Positions 1 through 8,434 of a stretch of DNA of 64,000 bases are shown in pieces; the first letter of the stretch is position 1; each line of letters begins with the position of its first letter. Below the pieces are notes generated by a model. It was not told the DNA's origin, made no database searches, and saw only the letters and a program-made list of their open reading frames with translations. Source of the stretch: Arthrobacter citreus (GTDB taxonomy: Bacteria; Actinomycetota; Actinomycetes; Actinomycetales; Micrococcaceae); the NCBI RefSeq assembly GCF_009192745.1, contig NZ_VTFV01000007.1, positions 155,660 through 219,659 on the forward strand, given 5' to 3'. Position numbers and translations under genes: made by a program.

Positions 1-395
1 CGTACTCCGAGTTCTCACTGCCGCTGGGCGAAGCCTTCCAGCTCCGGGACGACGTGCTGGGAGTCTTCGGCGATCCGGAGCTAACGGGCAAGCCTGCCGG
101 TGACGACCTGCGCGAGGGGAAGAGGACCGTGCTGATCGCCTATGCCCTCAGCACTGGCTCTGAATCAGTCCGGAAGGAAATCACGGCCAAGCTGGGCCGT
201 CCGGACCTGGATGACGACGCCGTCGCCTCCCTGAGGGCTGCCATCGAGGAGAGCGGCGCACTGGCAACGACTGAGTCGCTTATCGCCGAGCACACCGAGC
301 AGGCCTTCACCACCCTCGCCGCACTGGCAGTGGATGAGCAGACCCGCTCGGCGCTTGAGTCACTGGCACATGCGGCCGTGACCCGCACTGCCTAG
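1..395 (+). CDS. Polyprenyl (geranylgeranyl-type) diphosphate synthase, C-terminal part
   Basis: This is the 3' end of an isoprenyl diphosphate synthase; the start lies outside the window and the frame is open from base 3. These enzymes condense IPP with allylic diphosphates to make C15-C20+ precursors for carotenoids, quinones or cell-wall carriers. The fragment begins just before the second Asp-rich motif region, seen as FQLRDDVLGVFGD, followed by GKPAGDDLREGKRTVL, which is typical of the C-terminal metal-binding lobe. It ends at TAG 393-395 and converges on the Rv2175c-like gene 8 bp away. The order prenyl synthase / Rv2175c / PknL matches M. tuberculosis Rv2173-Rv2176. The exact chain length cannot be told from this part. 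Confidence 0.9.
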   Translation, partial: YSEFSLPLGEAFQLRDDVLGVFGDPELTGKPAGDDLREGKRTVLIAYALSTGSESVRKEITAKLGRPDLDDDAVASLRAAIEESGALATTESLIAEHTEQAFTTLAALAVDEQTRSALESLAHAAVTRTA

Positions 396-403
396 GGGCA
401 GTC

Positions 404-757
404 TTACCAGGCCAGGGCCTGTGCCCGCCGGCGGATTTCCGTCTTGCGGCCTTCCTTCAGGGCGTCCACAGGGCGCCCGGGAAGGGTGTCGTCCGCGGTG
501 AAGAGCCAGCGAAGCATCTCTTCGTCGGAGAAGCCCGCGTCCGTGAGGACCGAAATAGTCCCCTTCAGGCTGTCCAAAACCGCGCCGTCATTAATAAAAG
601 CGGCAGGCACGCTGCGGATTTTGCGTTCTCCGAGCCGCACCGCCAGCAGTGCCCGTTCTTCCAGCAGGCTGTGCACCTTGCTGATTGTTACGTCTAGTTG
701 TTCGGCCACATCGGGCAGGGTTAGCCAGTCGGAAACCAGTTCCTCGAGTTCATTCAC
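404..757 (-). CDS. Rv2175c-like helix-turn-helix DNA-binding protein
   Basis: A 117-residue protein with an N-terminal winged-HTH-like segment (WLTLPDVAEQLDVTISKVHS) and a C-terminal helical domain (LTDAGFSDEEMLRWLF). It resembles M. tuberculosis Rv2175c, a DNA-binding protein known to be a substrate of the kinase PknL. The pknL-type kinase gene lies 1.7 kb away, so the same kinase-substrate relation is likely here. I place the start at GTG 757 with GGGAA just upstream. The frame stays open to 862, but the extra N-terminal residues are Cys/Arg-rich and unlike the family. A LysM hydrolase gene separates it from the kinase, which is not the case in mycobacteria. Confidence 0.8.
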   Translation of the reverse strand: MNELEELVSDWLTLPDVAEQLDVTISKVHSLLEERALLAVRLGERKIRSVPAAFINDGAVLDSLKGTISVLTDAGFSDEEMLRWLFTADDTLPGRPVDALKEGRKTEIRRRAQALAW

Positions 758-966
758 GTTCCCAAGATTGCCATGACAGCGGCAATGCAGGCCAGTCGGG
801 GCACCTTTCACCCTTCCGGCACAGGCCGATAACTTTTCCCGGCGGGTATCGCAATCCGGCAATTCTCGTGTAAATTCGCATTAGTCACAGTAATCACATC
901 AGTAACACCCGTATCACTACTTATTTTTTGTCCCGCGGATTGCGGTAGAAGCCGTCCCGCCAACAG

Positions 967-2340
967 ATGAGGAAACGACCCGTTATGACCGTGCAGCCCA
1001 ATGCCAGGCCGCGTACCGCTGCCTTGCCCCGCAAACTGAGCGTTGCTGTAACCACGGCAGCGATTCCGGCTGTCATGATGTCCTCGTTGGCTCTTGCCGA
1101 ACCCGCCCAGGCCGCGGTTCCGCAGTCCCCGGCCAAGGCACTGTTCCCGCAGCTTCCGCTGCAGGCCAAGAAGATCCTTCCGTCCGCCGTCATTCCTGCC
1201 GCTCAGCTGGCCGCGCAGGTCCCGGCCACGGTCGCCGCTGAATCCTCGGTTCCCGCGACGCACCGGATCGTCCCGGGTGACACGGTAAGTTCCATCGCCG
1301 CCCGGTACGGCCTGGACATGAACGAACTGCTGCGGATCAACAACCTGCAGCCGTCCTCGATCATTTATGCAGGCAAGGAACTCAAGCTCACCGGCTCCGC
1401 TCCGGCGGCGGCTGCTCCCTCGGCCCAGGCCCCTGCTGCCGGAACGTACACCGTGGCCGCCGGGGATACCCTGAGCGCCATTGCTGCCAAGCACGGCGTG
1501 AGCCTGGCCTCCATCCTCCAGGCGAACAACCTGAGCATGACCAGCGTGATCTACCCCGGGGACAAGATCACCATTGGCGCAGGCGCTCCCACCTCCGTTA
1601 CGACAGCCTCCAGCACTCCTGCCCCGGCGGCACCCGCGCCCGCTGCACCGGCTGCCGGCACCTACACCGTGGTCCCGGGCGACACCCTGGGCGCCATCGC
1701 AGCGCGCCACGGAGTCAGCCTGAAGTCCGTGCTGGATGCCAATAACCTCAGCATGAACTCCGTGATCCGCCCGGGCCAGACGATTTCCCTCTCCGGCGCT
1801 TCAACCGTCACCACGGCTTCCTCCGCCCCGGCCGCTCCCGCAGCCGCGCCCACGGACCTGGTGCCGAGCACCTTCCTGCATTACACCTACCCGCAGCACG
1901 TTGTTGCCAACGCCAACCTGAACAAGCAGGCCCTGAACTCCGTGGCTGTGCCTTCGCGCGCACAGATGCAGCAGATGGTCGCTGACACCGCCGTCTCCAT
2001 GGGTGTTGATCCGGCGCTGGCACAGGCCTTCGCCCTGCAGGAGTCAGGCTTTGACCAGCGTGCCGTTTCCCCGGCAAACGCCATCGGCACCATGCAGGTT
2101 ATTCCCTCTTCCGGTGAATGGGCCTCAGATCTGGTGGGCCGCCAGCTGAACCTGCTTGACCCGCAGGACAACGTCACCGCGGGCGTGGCAATCATCCGTT
2201 CGCTCATCCGCACCAGCCCCAGCCTGGAAGTCGCCATCGCGTCCTACTACCAGGGCCAGTACTCGGTGACCACGCAGGGCATGTACCCGGACACCCAGGC
2301 ATACGTGGCCTCGGTCCTGGCGCACCGGTCCGGCTTCTAG
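967..2340 (+). CDS. Secreted peptidoglycan-binding protein: three LysM domains plus lytic-transglycosylase-like domain
   Basis: A 457-residue exported protein. A signal peptide with a hydrophobic core and ALAEPAQAA cleavage region occupies about residues 1-50. Three LysM domains follow at about 98-143, 159-204 and 231-277, each with the xVxxGDTLxxIA pattern and separated by Ala/Pro linkers. The C-terminus from about 330 is an SLT-type (goose lysozyme fold) domain with the catalytic Glu in LQESGFDQ (about residue 359) and AIGTMQVIP. It should bind and probably cleave cell-wall glycan outside the cell. ATG 985, preceded by GAGGAA, is an alternative start and leaves the signal peptide intact. 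It lies between the Rv2175c-like gene and the PASTA kinase, itself a wall-sensing protein, which suggests a functional link. Confidence 0.88.
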   Translation: MRKRPVMTVQPNARPRTAALPRKLSVAVTTAAIPAVMMSSLALAEPAQAAVPQSPAKALFPQLPLQAKKILPSAVIPAAQLAAQVPATVAAESSVPATHRIVPGDTVSSIAARYGLDMNELLRINNLQPSSIIYAGKELKLTGSAPAAAAPSAQAPAAGTYTVAAGDTLSAIAAKHGVSLASILQANNLSMTSVIYPGDKITIGAGAPTSVTTASSTPAPAAPAPAAPAAGTYTVVPGDTLGAIAARHGVSLKSVLDANNLSMNSVIRPGQTISLSGASTVTTASSAPAAPAAAPTDLVPSTFLHYTYPQHVVANANLNKQALNSVAVPSRAQMQQMVADTAVSMGVDPALAQAFALQESGFDQRAVSPANAIGTMQVIPSSGEWASDLVGRQLNLLDPQDNVTAGVAIIRSLIRTSPSLEVAIASYYQGQYSVTTQGMYPDTQAYVASVLAHRSGF

Positions 2341-2359
2341 CACGCACGCAGGGAACTGA

Positions 2360-2398
2360 AGCCGGGAGGCGGATCGGGTGTCGATCCGCCTCCCGGCT
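2360..2398 (+). terminator. Rho-independent-type terminator after the LysM gene
   Basis: A perfect 16-bp stem (AGCCGGGAGGCGGATC paired with its complement) with a 7-nt loop lies 19 bp after the LysM stop codon. It is followed by a weak CTTTCC tract. Confidence 0.75.
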
Positions 2399-2421
2399 CT
2401 TTCCGCTTATAGGATCAAAGG

Positions 2422-4494
2422 GTGCATGAGCCCGTGAGTGACCCACTTCTGGAAACCCTGGTAGACAACCGCTACCTGGTGCGTTCGCGCATCGCGCGCG
2501 GCGGAATGTCCACCGTCTACCTGGCCACCGACACCCGGCTGGACCGCGACGTCGCACTGAAAGTGCTTTACCCCCATCTGGCTGCCGACCGCGGATTCCT
2601 CGACCGTTTCGAACGTGAAGCGAAGTCCGCAGCCCGGCTGTCCCATCCGCACGTCGTCGGCGTCCTTGACCAGGGCGTAACCGAATCGCTGTCCTACCTG
2701 GTCATGGAATATGTTCCCGGCCGCACGCTGCGCGACGTCCTCAACGAGCGGCACAGGCTCTCTCCCCGCCTGGCATTGGCCATGATGGACGCCGTGGTGG
2801 ATGGACTCGCCGCCGCACACGAAGCCGGGCTGGTGCACCGCGACGTAAAACCGGAGAACGTCCTGCTGGCCAGCAGCGGCGCCATCAAGATTGCCGACTT
2901 TGGCCTGGCACGTGCCGTAACCACCAGCACCAACACAGGCACGCTCGTCGGAACCGTTGCCTACCTTGCCCCCGAACTGGTCACCGGCGCCGGCGCAGAC
3001 GCACGCAGCGACATCTATTCAGCCGGCATCATGCTCTACGAAATGCTCACCGGCTCCCAGCCCTTTACCGGCGAAGTGCCGATCCAGGTGGCATTCGCCC
3101 ATGTGCATTCCTCGGTCCCCGCGCCTTCCGCTGCCTGCCCGGGCCTGGCTGAGGACCTGGATGAGCTGGTTCTGTGGTGCACTTCGCAGGACCCCGAAGA
3201 CCGGCCCGTGGACGGCCGGGCCCTGCTGGGGGAACTGCGCCACATCCGCACGTCGCTGACCGACGAACAGCTGGACTTCCACGCGCCCGGCAGTCCGCCG
3301 GCACAGCGTCCCGCCGACCGGACCACTGTGATCACGCAGCCGCCTTCCGGCGCCACGGAAGTAATCAGCCGGGCGCAGCCGGGCGCCACCGAAGTCCTCC
3401 AGCGCGCAGACAACCCCACAACCGTCCTGGGCCACTCCGTAACCGACGAGGGCATCCAGGATGACCTGCCGGGAGAATCCGACGACGACTACCCGGAGCT
3501 GTCCGCACGCGCAGGACGGCGACAGGCACGGAAGGACTTCAAGGCCAGCCAGAAGGAGGCCAGCAGGGCCGCACAGCGCCCTGAAGTGTCCCTGCGCTCT
3601 GGCCGTCCGCGCAGGCGGGGCGTAGTGGTGGCGCTCCTGCTCACCCTGCTCGTAGCTGCGGCGGCCTTCGCCGGCTGGTTCTTCGGCGCCGGCCCCGGAG
3701 CACTGGTTTCCATCCCGGAGGTCGCGAACACCTCGGTTGAGGCAGCCGAAAGCAGGCTTGGCGAGGAAGGGCTCCGCTACACCACCAGCGAGGTGTACGA
3801 CGAAGTGATCGCTGCTGGAATGGCCGTGGGAACCGACCCGGCTGCGGCACAGCAGGTCCGGCGGTTCCAGCCGGTGACGCTGCTGGTTTCCCGGGGGCCG
3901 GAACTGTTCAGCGTTCCCAACGTCATCCAGCGTTCCCTGGCGGATGCCGAGGAGAAAATCTCCGAGGCAGGACTGGCCACCGGTACCGTCACCGAAGAGT
4001 TCAGCGAAGATGTTCCGGCGGGGCAGGTCCTTGCCCAGGTACCGGCAGCCGACGCTGACCTGCGCCGCGGCACCCCCGTGGACCTTACTGTTTCCAAGGG
4101 TCCGGCACCGGTCGAGGTACCTGTGGTGGCCGGTAAGACCGAACAGGAAGCCGTACGGCTGATCCAGGAAGCAGGATTGGCGGCCTCCGTTTCGCCCGAA
4201 CGCATCAACAGCACCGATGTTCCCAAGGGATCAGTGGCAGTGCAGAACCCCTCGTCCGGGCTCCTTGAGCGGGGCGGAACCGTCACCCTGACCATCTCCG
4301 ACGGACCCCGCATGGTCCAGGTGCCCAGCTATGTGGGCAAGCAGGCAGACACCGCCCGCCAGGAACTTGAGCGGCTGGGGTTCCGCGTCGAGGTGAACGA
4401 AATCCTCGGCGGCTTCTTCGGAACAGTCCGGGCCCAGGATCCCGCCGGAGGCACCGCGGCGGAAGGTTCGGTCATCACCCTGACCGTGGTTTAG
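2422..4494 (+). CDS. pknL: Transmembrane Ser/Thr protein kinase with four PASTA domains (PknL/PknB type)
   Basis: A 690-residue kinase. The catalytic domain spans about residues 17-275: Gly-rich loop GGMSTVYL, lysine in DVALKVL, HRDVKPEN catalytic loop near residue 140, DFGLA, and APE seen as APELVTG. A disordered, acidic and basic linker follows. One transmembrane helix lies at about 397-417 (VVVALLLTLLVAAAAF), then four extracellular PASTA repeats reach the C-terminus, each ending in a TLxVSxGP-like strand. PASTA domains bind peptidoglycan fragments and muropeptides. Synteny with Rv2175c and DAHP synthase indicates PknL, although mycobacterial PknL itself lacks PASTA repeats, so the domain make-up is closer to PknB. 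GTG 2422 has AGGA 7 nt upstream; GTG 2434 is an alternative. Confidence 0.93.
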   Translation: MHEPVSDPLLETLVDNRYLVRSRIARGGMSTVYLATDTRLDRDVALKVLYPHLAADRGFLDRFEREAKSAARLSHPHVVGVLDQGVTESLSYLVMEYVPGRTLRDVLNERHRLSPRLALAMMDAVVDGLAAAHEAGLVHRDVKPENVLLASSGAIKIADFGLARAVTTSTNTGTLVGTVAYLAPELVTGAGADARSDIYSAGIMLYEMLTGSQPFTGEVPIQVAFAHVHSSVPAPSAACPGLAEDLDELVLWCTSQDPEDRPVDGRALLGELRHIRTSLTDEQLDFHAPGSPPAQRPADRTTVITQPPSGATEVISRAQPGATEVLQRADNPTTVLGHSVTDEGIQDDLPGESDDDYPELSARAGRRQARKDFKASQKEASRAAQRPEVSLRSGRPRRRGVVVALLLTLLVAAAAFAGWFFGAGPGALVSIPEVANTSVEAAESRLGEEGLRYTTSEVYDEVIAAGMAVGTDPAAAQQVRRFQPVTLLVSRGPELFSVPNVIQRSLADAEEKISEAGLATGTVTEEFSEDVPAGQVLAQVPAADADLRRGTPVDLTVSKGPAPVEVPVVAGKTEQEAVRLIQEAGLAASVSPERINSTDVPKGSVAVQNPSSGLLERGGTVTLTISDGPRMVQVPSYVGKQADTARQELERLGFRVEVNEILGGFFGTVRAQDPAGGTAAEGSVITLTVV

Positions 4495-4505
4495 GGCCCC
4501 GAAGA

Positions 4506-4545
4506 TACTGCGGCGGGGACTGCGTGTGCAGCCCCCGCCGCAGTA
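4506..4545. terminator. Bidirectional terminator between pknL and aroG
   Basis: A hairpin with a 12-13-bp stem (ACTGCGGCGGGG and complement) lies between two convergent genes, 11 bp after the kinase stop and 3 bp from the DAHP synthase stop. It can serve both strands. Confidence 0.7.
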
Positions 4546-4548
4546 CGA

Positions 4549-5937
4549 TCAGCTCTTTTCCGCCAGGGCACCTGCCACCAGGAAAGCCATCTCCAGGGAC
4601 TGCATGTGGTTCAGGCGGGGGTCGCAGACCGATTCGTAGCCTTCCACGAAGGCCTCCTGGTCCACCGGGTCAGCACCGCCCAGGCACTCCGAAACGTCGT
4701 CGCCGGTCATTTCCACGTGGAGTCCGCCGGGGAAGGTTCCCAGTTCGTTGTGGACTTCGAAGAAGCCCCGGACCTCGTCCATGACGTCGTCAAAGTTCCG
4801 GGTCTTGTATCCGTTCGGGGAGGTAACCGTGTTCCCGTGCATTGGATCCGTCACCCAGAGCACCTGCGCACCTGTTGCAGTGACCTTCTCCACGAGGGCA
4901 GGGAGCTTCTCGCGGATGTTCTTGGCACCCATGCGCGTGATGAAGGTCAGGCGGCCCGGTTCGCGTTCCGGGTCCAGCCTGTCGATCAGCGCCAGCGCGT
5001 CCTCGGCCGTGCTGTTGGGGCCAAGCTTCACGCCGATGGGGTTACGGACACGGGAGAGGAAGTCCACGTGGGCCGAATCCAGGTCACGGGTACGCTCACC
5101 GATCCACAGGAAATGGGCGGAGGTGTCATAAGGCTGGCCGGTCCGTGAATCGATCCGGGTCAGTGCCCTCTCATAGTCCAGCAGCAGGGCCTCGTGGCTG
5201 GCGAAGAACTCCACGCGTTTCAGTGCCTCGAAGTCGGCGCCGCAGACGTCCATGAAGCGCACGGCACGGTCGATGTCGCGGGCGAGGGACTCGTAGCGGG
5301 AGTGTGCCGGGTTGGCCGTGAAGCCGCGGTTCCAGTGATGGACCAGCCGGAGGTCGGCAAAGCCGCCCTGCGTGAAGGCACGGATCAGGTTCAGCGTGGA
5401 AGCCGAGGTGTGGTAAGCCCGCACCATGCGGGCCGGGTCATGGCGGCGGGATTCGGGGGTGAATTCAAAGCCGTTGACCATGTCTCCACGGTAGGCCGGC
5501 AGGGTCACGCCGCCCCGCGTCTCGTCGTTCGAGGAACGCGGCTTGGCGAACTGGCCGGCCATGCGCCCCATCTTGATGACGGGCAGGGAGGCTCCGTAGG
5601 TCAGCACCACCGACATCTGCAGGATGGTGCGGACGCGGGCACTGATCTTGTCTGCCGTCGCCGCCTCGAACGTCTCCGCGCAGTCGCCTCCCTGCAGGAG
5701 GAAGGCCTTTCCCTGTGCAGCCTGGGCAAGGCGTTCACGCAGAATGTCCACTTCACCGGCGAAGACCAGCGGCGGAACCATGGAGAGTTCCGCTACCGCG
5801 GCGTCATACCCGGGGTCTTCGTGCCAGGTGGGCTGCTGGGAGATAGGCAGCGACCGCCAATCATCGAGTCCGGGATACACGGCGGCACCGGAGGACGGCG
5901 GGAAACTGGGATCAAGTTCAGCAGGTTTATGGGTCAC
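4549..5937 (-). CDS. aroG: Class II 3-deoxy-7-phosphoheptulonate (DAHP) synthase
   Basis: A 462-residue plant-type (class II) DAHP synthase, the first enzyme of the shikimate pathway: phosphoenolpyruvate plus erythrose 4-phosphate give DAHP. Family marks are LLQGGDCAETF, KMGRMAGQFAKPRS, GVKLGPNSTAEDAL, VLWVTDPMHGNT and LGGADPVDQ. The length is that of M. tuberculosis AroG (Rv2178c), which sits in the same position after pknL. In that family, aromatic amino acids inhibit the enzyme and chorismate mutase may bind it. The start is GTG 5937 with AGGGG directly upstream; no earlier start fits the family better. Confidence 0.95.
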   Translation of the reverse strand: MTHKPAELDPSFPPSSGAAVYPGLDDWRSLPISQQPTWHEDPGYDAAVAELSMVPPLVFAGEVDILRERLAQAAQGKAFLLQGGDCAETFEAATADKISARVRTILQMSVVLTYGASLPVIKMGRMAGQFAKPRSSNDETRGGVTLPAYRGDMVNGFEFTPESRRHDPARMVRAYHTSASTLNLIRAFTQGGFADLRLVHHWNRGFTANPAHSRYESLARDIDRAVRFMDVCGADFEALKRVEFFASHEALLLDYERALTRIDSRTGQPYDTSAHFLWIGERTRDLDSAHVDFLSRVRNPIGVKLGPNSTAEDALALIDRLDPEREPGRLTFITRMGAKNIREKLPALVEKVTATGAQVLWVTDPMHGNTVTSPNGYKTRNFDDVMDEVRGFFEVHNELGTFPGGLHVEMTGDDVSECLGGADPVDQEAFVEGYESVCDPRLNHMQSLEMAFLVAGALAEKS

Positions 5938-6017
5938 CCCTTAAGCCTACGTCGCGGCGTCCGCCCTCAGCGATCCAATGTGTCCTGTTACGCAGTACGG
6001 GGCGGCGGGCGGGTTCC

Positions 6018-6956
6018 CTAGGCGCCGCGAGGGGTCTCCTGCGCCCCTCCGGGGCCCTTGTCCCCGGTTTCGCGGGGCTCCTGCACGGACGCTTCCGGCT
6101 GCACGGACGCTTGCGGCTGCACCGACGCGTCCGCCGCACCGATGACGGTAACCTCGCCGGGTTCCTTGTGGCCGTTCCGGCGCCCGGTCCCGGGGCCCAC
6201 CCCGGGCTCCGGGGTTTCGGCATGCGGCAGGCGGACGGCGGCGCTGCGGGACTCGGCTGTCTTGGACGCCTTGCGTGCCGCCGCCATCTTGTCCTTGACG
6301 GTGCTGGCGTACACATCCACGTACTCCTGGCCGGAAAGGCGCATGAGTTCGTACATAATCTCGTCAGTGACGGAACGCTGGACGAAGCGGTCGTTTTCCA
6401 TTCCGGCATAGCGGGAGAAATCCAGCGGCTCGCCAACAACAATGCCGATCCTGCGGATATTCGGGATGCGGCGTCCGATCGGCTGGACCTTGTCGGTTCC
6501 GATCATGGCCACGGGGATCACGGGCACGCCGGTCTGCAGTGCCATCTTCGCCACACCCGTCTTGCCGCGGTAGAGGCGGCCGTCGGGGCTGCGGGTTCCT
6601 TCCGGATAGATGCCCAGGAGGTTACCCCCCTCAAGCACCTTCACTCCGGCACGCAGCGCGGCCTCGGAGGCAGCACCGCCGGAACGGTCGATGGGCAGCT
6701 GGTTGGTAAGGCGGAAGAACGCCGCCGTGAGCTTGCCCTTGATGCCCCGCCCCGTGAAGTACTCCGACTTGGCCAGGAAACTGACCGGACGCGGCACGGC
6801 CAGCGGCAGGAAGATGGAGTCCGAGAAGGAGAGATGGTTGCTGACGAGGATCGCCGGCCCTGTGGCGGGAACATTGTCCATGCCCTTGACCCAAGGCCTG
6901 AACAGGAGATTCACCACCGGTCCGATGAAAATCGTCTTCATCACCCAATAGAACAC
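6018..6956 (-). CDS. 1-acyl-sn-glycerol-3-phosphate acyltransferase (PlsC family)
   Basis: A 312-residue acyltransferase of the PlsC/LPLAT family. Motif I is NHLSFSD (HX4D), motif III region is YPEGTRSPDGRL and motif IV region is VPVIPVAMIG. Such enzymes acylate lysophosphatidic acid to phosphatidic acid at the inner membrane. The catalytic part ends near residue 230; the last 80 residues are a low-complexity Ala/Gln/Glu tail with three repeats of SVQPxAS type. The homologous position in M. tuberculosis holds Rv2182c, which is shorter. GTG 6956 is preceded by GGGAG at good spacing; ATG 6941 is possible. It is divergent from the esterase gene. Confidence 0.88.
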   Translation of the reverse strand: MFYWVMKTIFIGPVVNLLFRPWVKGMDNVPATGPAILVSNHLSFSDSIFLPLAVPRPVSFLAKSEYFTGRGIKGKLTAAFFRLTNQLPIDRSGGAASEAALRAGVKVLEGGNLLGIYPEGTRSPDGRLYRGKTGVAKMALQTGVPVIPVAMIGTDKVQPIGRRIPNIRRIGIVVGEPLDFSRYAGMENDRFVQRSVTDEIMYELMRLSGQEYVDVYASTVKDKMAAARKASKTAESRSAAVRLPHAETPEPGVGPGTGRRNGHKEPGEVTVIGAADASVQPQASVQPEASVQEPRETGDKGPGGAQETPRGA

Positions 6957-7135
6957 GCGGCCAGCTCTCCCGTCCGGACAACACAATTAAGGAACACAAT
7001 CAAGGAACCCGATTGGCTCCCCTTAGTACTACTGTAAGCGCCGCGGCGGCAGCGTAGAATTTCTGCCTCTTCTGACACGGTCGACTTTGTTTCCCGCGGG
7101 GTGGAAAATCGCCCGCCTAATGCAACCATAGAGAC

Positions 7136-7900
7136 ATGACTTCCCCTGTGGGCCCGGCACCGTTTTCAAGTGCCGGCGAGGGCCCGAACGCATCCACCGG
7201 CGTGCTGCTCAGCCACGGGTTCACCGGTTCCACCGTGAGCATGCTGGGCTGGGCCCGTTACCTCGCGGACGCAGGGTACGCCGTCAGCCTCCCCCTGCTG
7301 CCCGGGCATGGAACCACGTGGCAGGAACTGGCACGCACACCGTGGCAGCACTGGTACCAGGCCTACGAGGATGCGTACACGGAATTGGCTGGAAGGACCG
7401 ACCGGGTGTTCGCCGCCGGCCTGTCGATGGGCGGAGCCCTGGCGCTGCGACTGGCCGCGCGGCAGCCGGTAGCCGGGGTCGCCGTCGTCAATCCCGGCCT
7501 TACCGTCGCGGATGCCCGCGCGCGCTACGCCCACCTGCTCAAGTACGTGATGCCCTCCGTTCCCGCGATCGGTAACAGTATCCGCATGCCGGGGCAGGAC
7601 GAGGGAGCCTATCCGCGCACTCCGGTAGGAGCCGTGGCCCAGCTGCTTCGGCTCTTCAAGGACACCGCCGGGCACCTGCCCGACGTCAAGGTGCCCGTGA
7701 TCGCGTTCCGGTCAACGGTGGACCCTGTGGTGCCGGAATCCAGCATGGACCTCATACGCAGGCTGCTCGGCAGCGCCGAGCTGGAGGTAGTCCCTCTCAC
7801 GAACAGCTACCATGTGGCCACCATGGACCATGACGCACAGCTGATCTTTGACCGTTCCCACGAGTTCATCCAACGGGTGAGTGCAGGTGCCGCAGCATGA
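7136..7900 (+). CDS. Alpha/beta-hydrolase carboxylesterase (Est30-like)
   Basis: A 254-residue cytoplasmic esterase or monoacylglycerol lipase of the Est30 type. The oxyanion motif is LSHGFTGS, and the nucleophile elbow is GLSMGG with Ser97. The likely catalytic Asp196 is in STVDPVVP and His226 in NSYHVATMDHD. There is no signal peptide. The gene is translationally coupled to the next one by an ATGA overlap. In this syntenic block it sits beside the PlsC-like acyltransferase and FadD15, so a role in lipid turnover is plausible but inferred. Confidence 0.87.
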   Translation: MTSPVGPAPFSSAGEGPNASTGVLLSHGFTGSTVSMLGWARYLADAGYAVSLPLLPGHGTTWQELARTPWQHWYQAYEDAYTELAGRTDRVFAAGLSMGGALALRLAARQPVAGVAVVNPGLTVADARARYAHLLKYVMPSVPAIGNSIRMPGQDEGAYPRTPVGAVAQLLRLFKDTAGHLPDVKVPVIAFRSTVDPVVPESSMDLIRRLLGSAELEVVPLTNSYHVATMDHDAQLIFDRSHEFIQRVSAGAAA

Positions 7901-8421
7901 ACGAACGCGAACCGGACCGTAACGAGTCCACGGACGAGGCCACCTGGCTGGACCTGGTTGCCCGCCTGCAGGAAACACCGGAGACGGACCCCCGGCAGCA
8001 GGCCCCGGAGCGGCAGACGCCGGAGGAATCATCCCCGGCCCCCGGTCCCGGCGTGCCGCCGGCTGCAGGGCCGCGTTCCGCAGCGGACCGCACCCGCGCC
8101 ATTTTCGAGAACCAGCCGCTGCACCGCTCACCGCAGCCTCCCGGCGGCCCCCGGGATTACAGCCCGGAAGAAGATGAATCAGACGGCTCGTTCGTCCCGG
8201 AGGAACCGCCGCCGCTGGGCAGCGGCGAGCCGCTGGTGATCCTGGCCTGGCTGGGTGCTGCGGGAGGGCCGCTGCTGCTGCTGCTGTTCGCCATGTTCTG
8301 GCGCGGTGCGCCGATGGCCGTAGTCCTGGGCATCGTCGCCATTTTCGTCACCTGTGCCGGCTACCTGCTGTTCCGCCTCCCCCAGTCCCGGGATGAGGGC
8401 GACGACGGCGCGGCGGTCTAG
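7897..8421 (+). CDS. Small membrane protein with two C-terminal transmembrane helices, unknown function
   Basis: A 174-residue protein. The first 110 residues are acidic, Pro-rich and probably disordered cytoplasmic sequence. Two hydrophobic helices follow at about 112-132 and 136-157 with a short turn (WRGAPM) between them, and a charged tail ends the protein. It overlaps the esterase stop by ATGA, so the two are co-translated. I do not recognise the family. Similar proteins with a disordered N-terminus and a helical hairpin are common next to esterases in this lineage, but no function can be given. The gene converges on the glucokinase gene 13 bp downstream with no clear terminator. Confidence 0.72.
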   Translation: MNEREPDRNESTDEATWLDLVARLQETPETDPRQQAPERQTPEESSPAPGPGVPPAAGPRSAADRTRAIFENQPLHRSPQPPGGPRDYSPEEDESDGSFVPEEPPPLGSGEPLVILAWLGAAGGPLLLLLFAMFWRGAPMAVVLGIVAIFVTCAGYLLFRLPQSRDEGDDGAAV

Positions 8422-8434
8422 CCGCAGCGTCCCT

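Noticed and set aside
790..966. Possible c-di-AMP (ydaO) riboswitch before the LysM gene, as found before wall hydrolases in actinobacteria
   Set aside because: The GC-rich leader lacks the conserved ydaO core and is too short for the usual structure.
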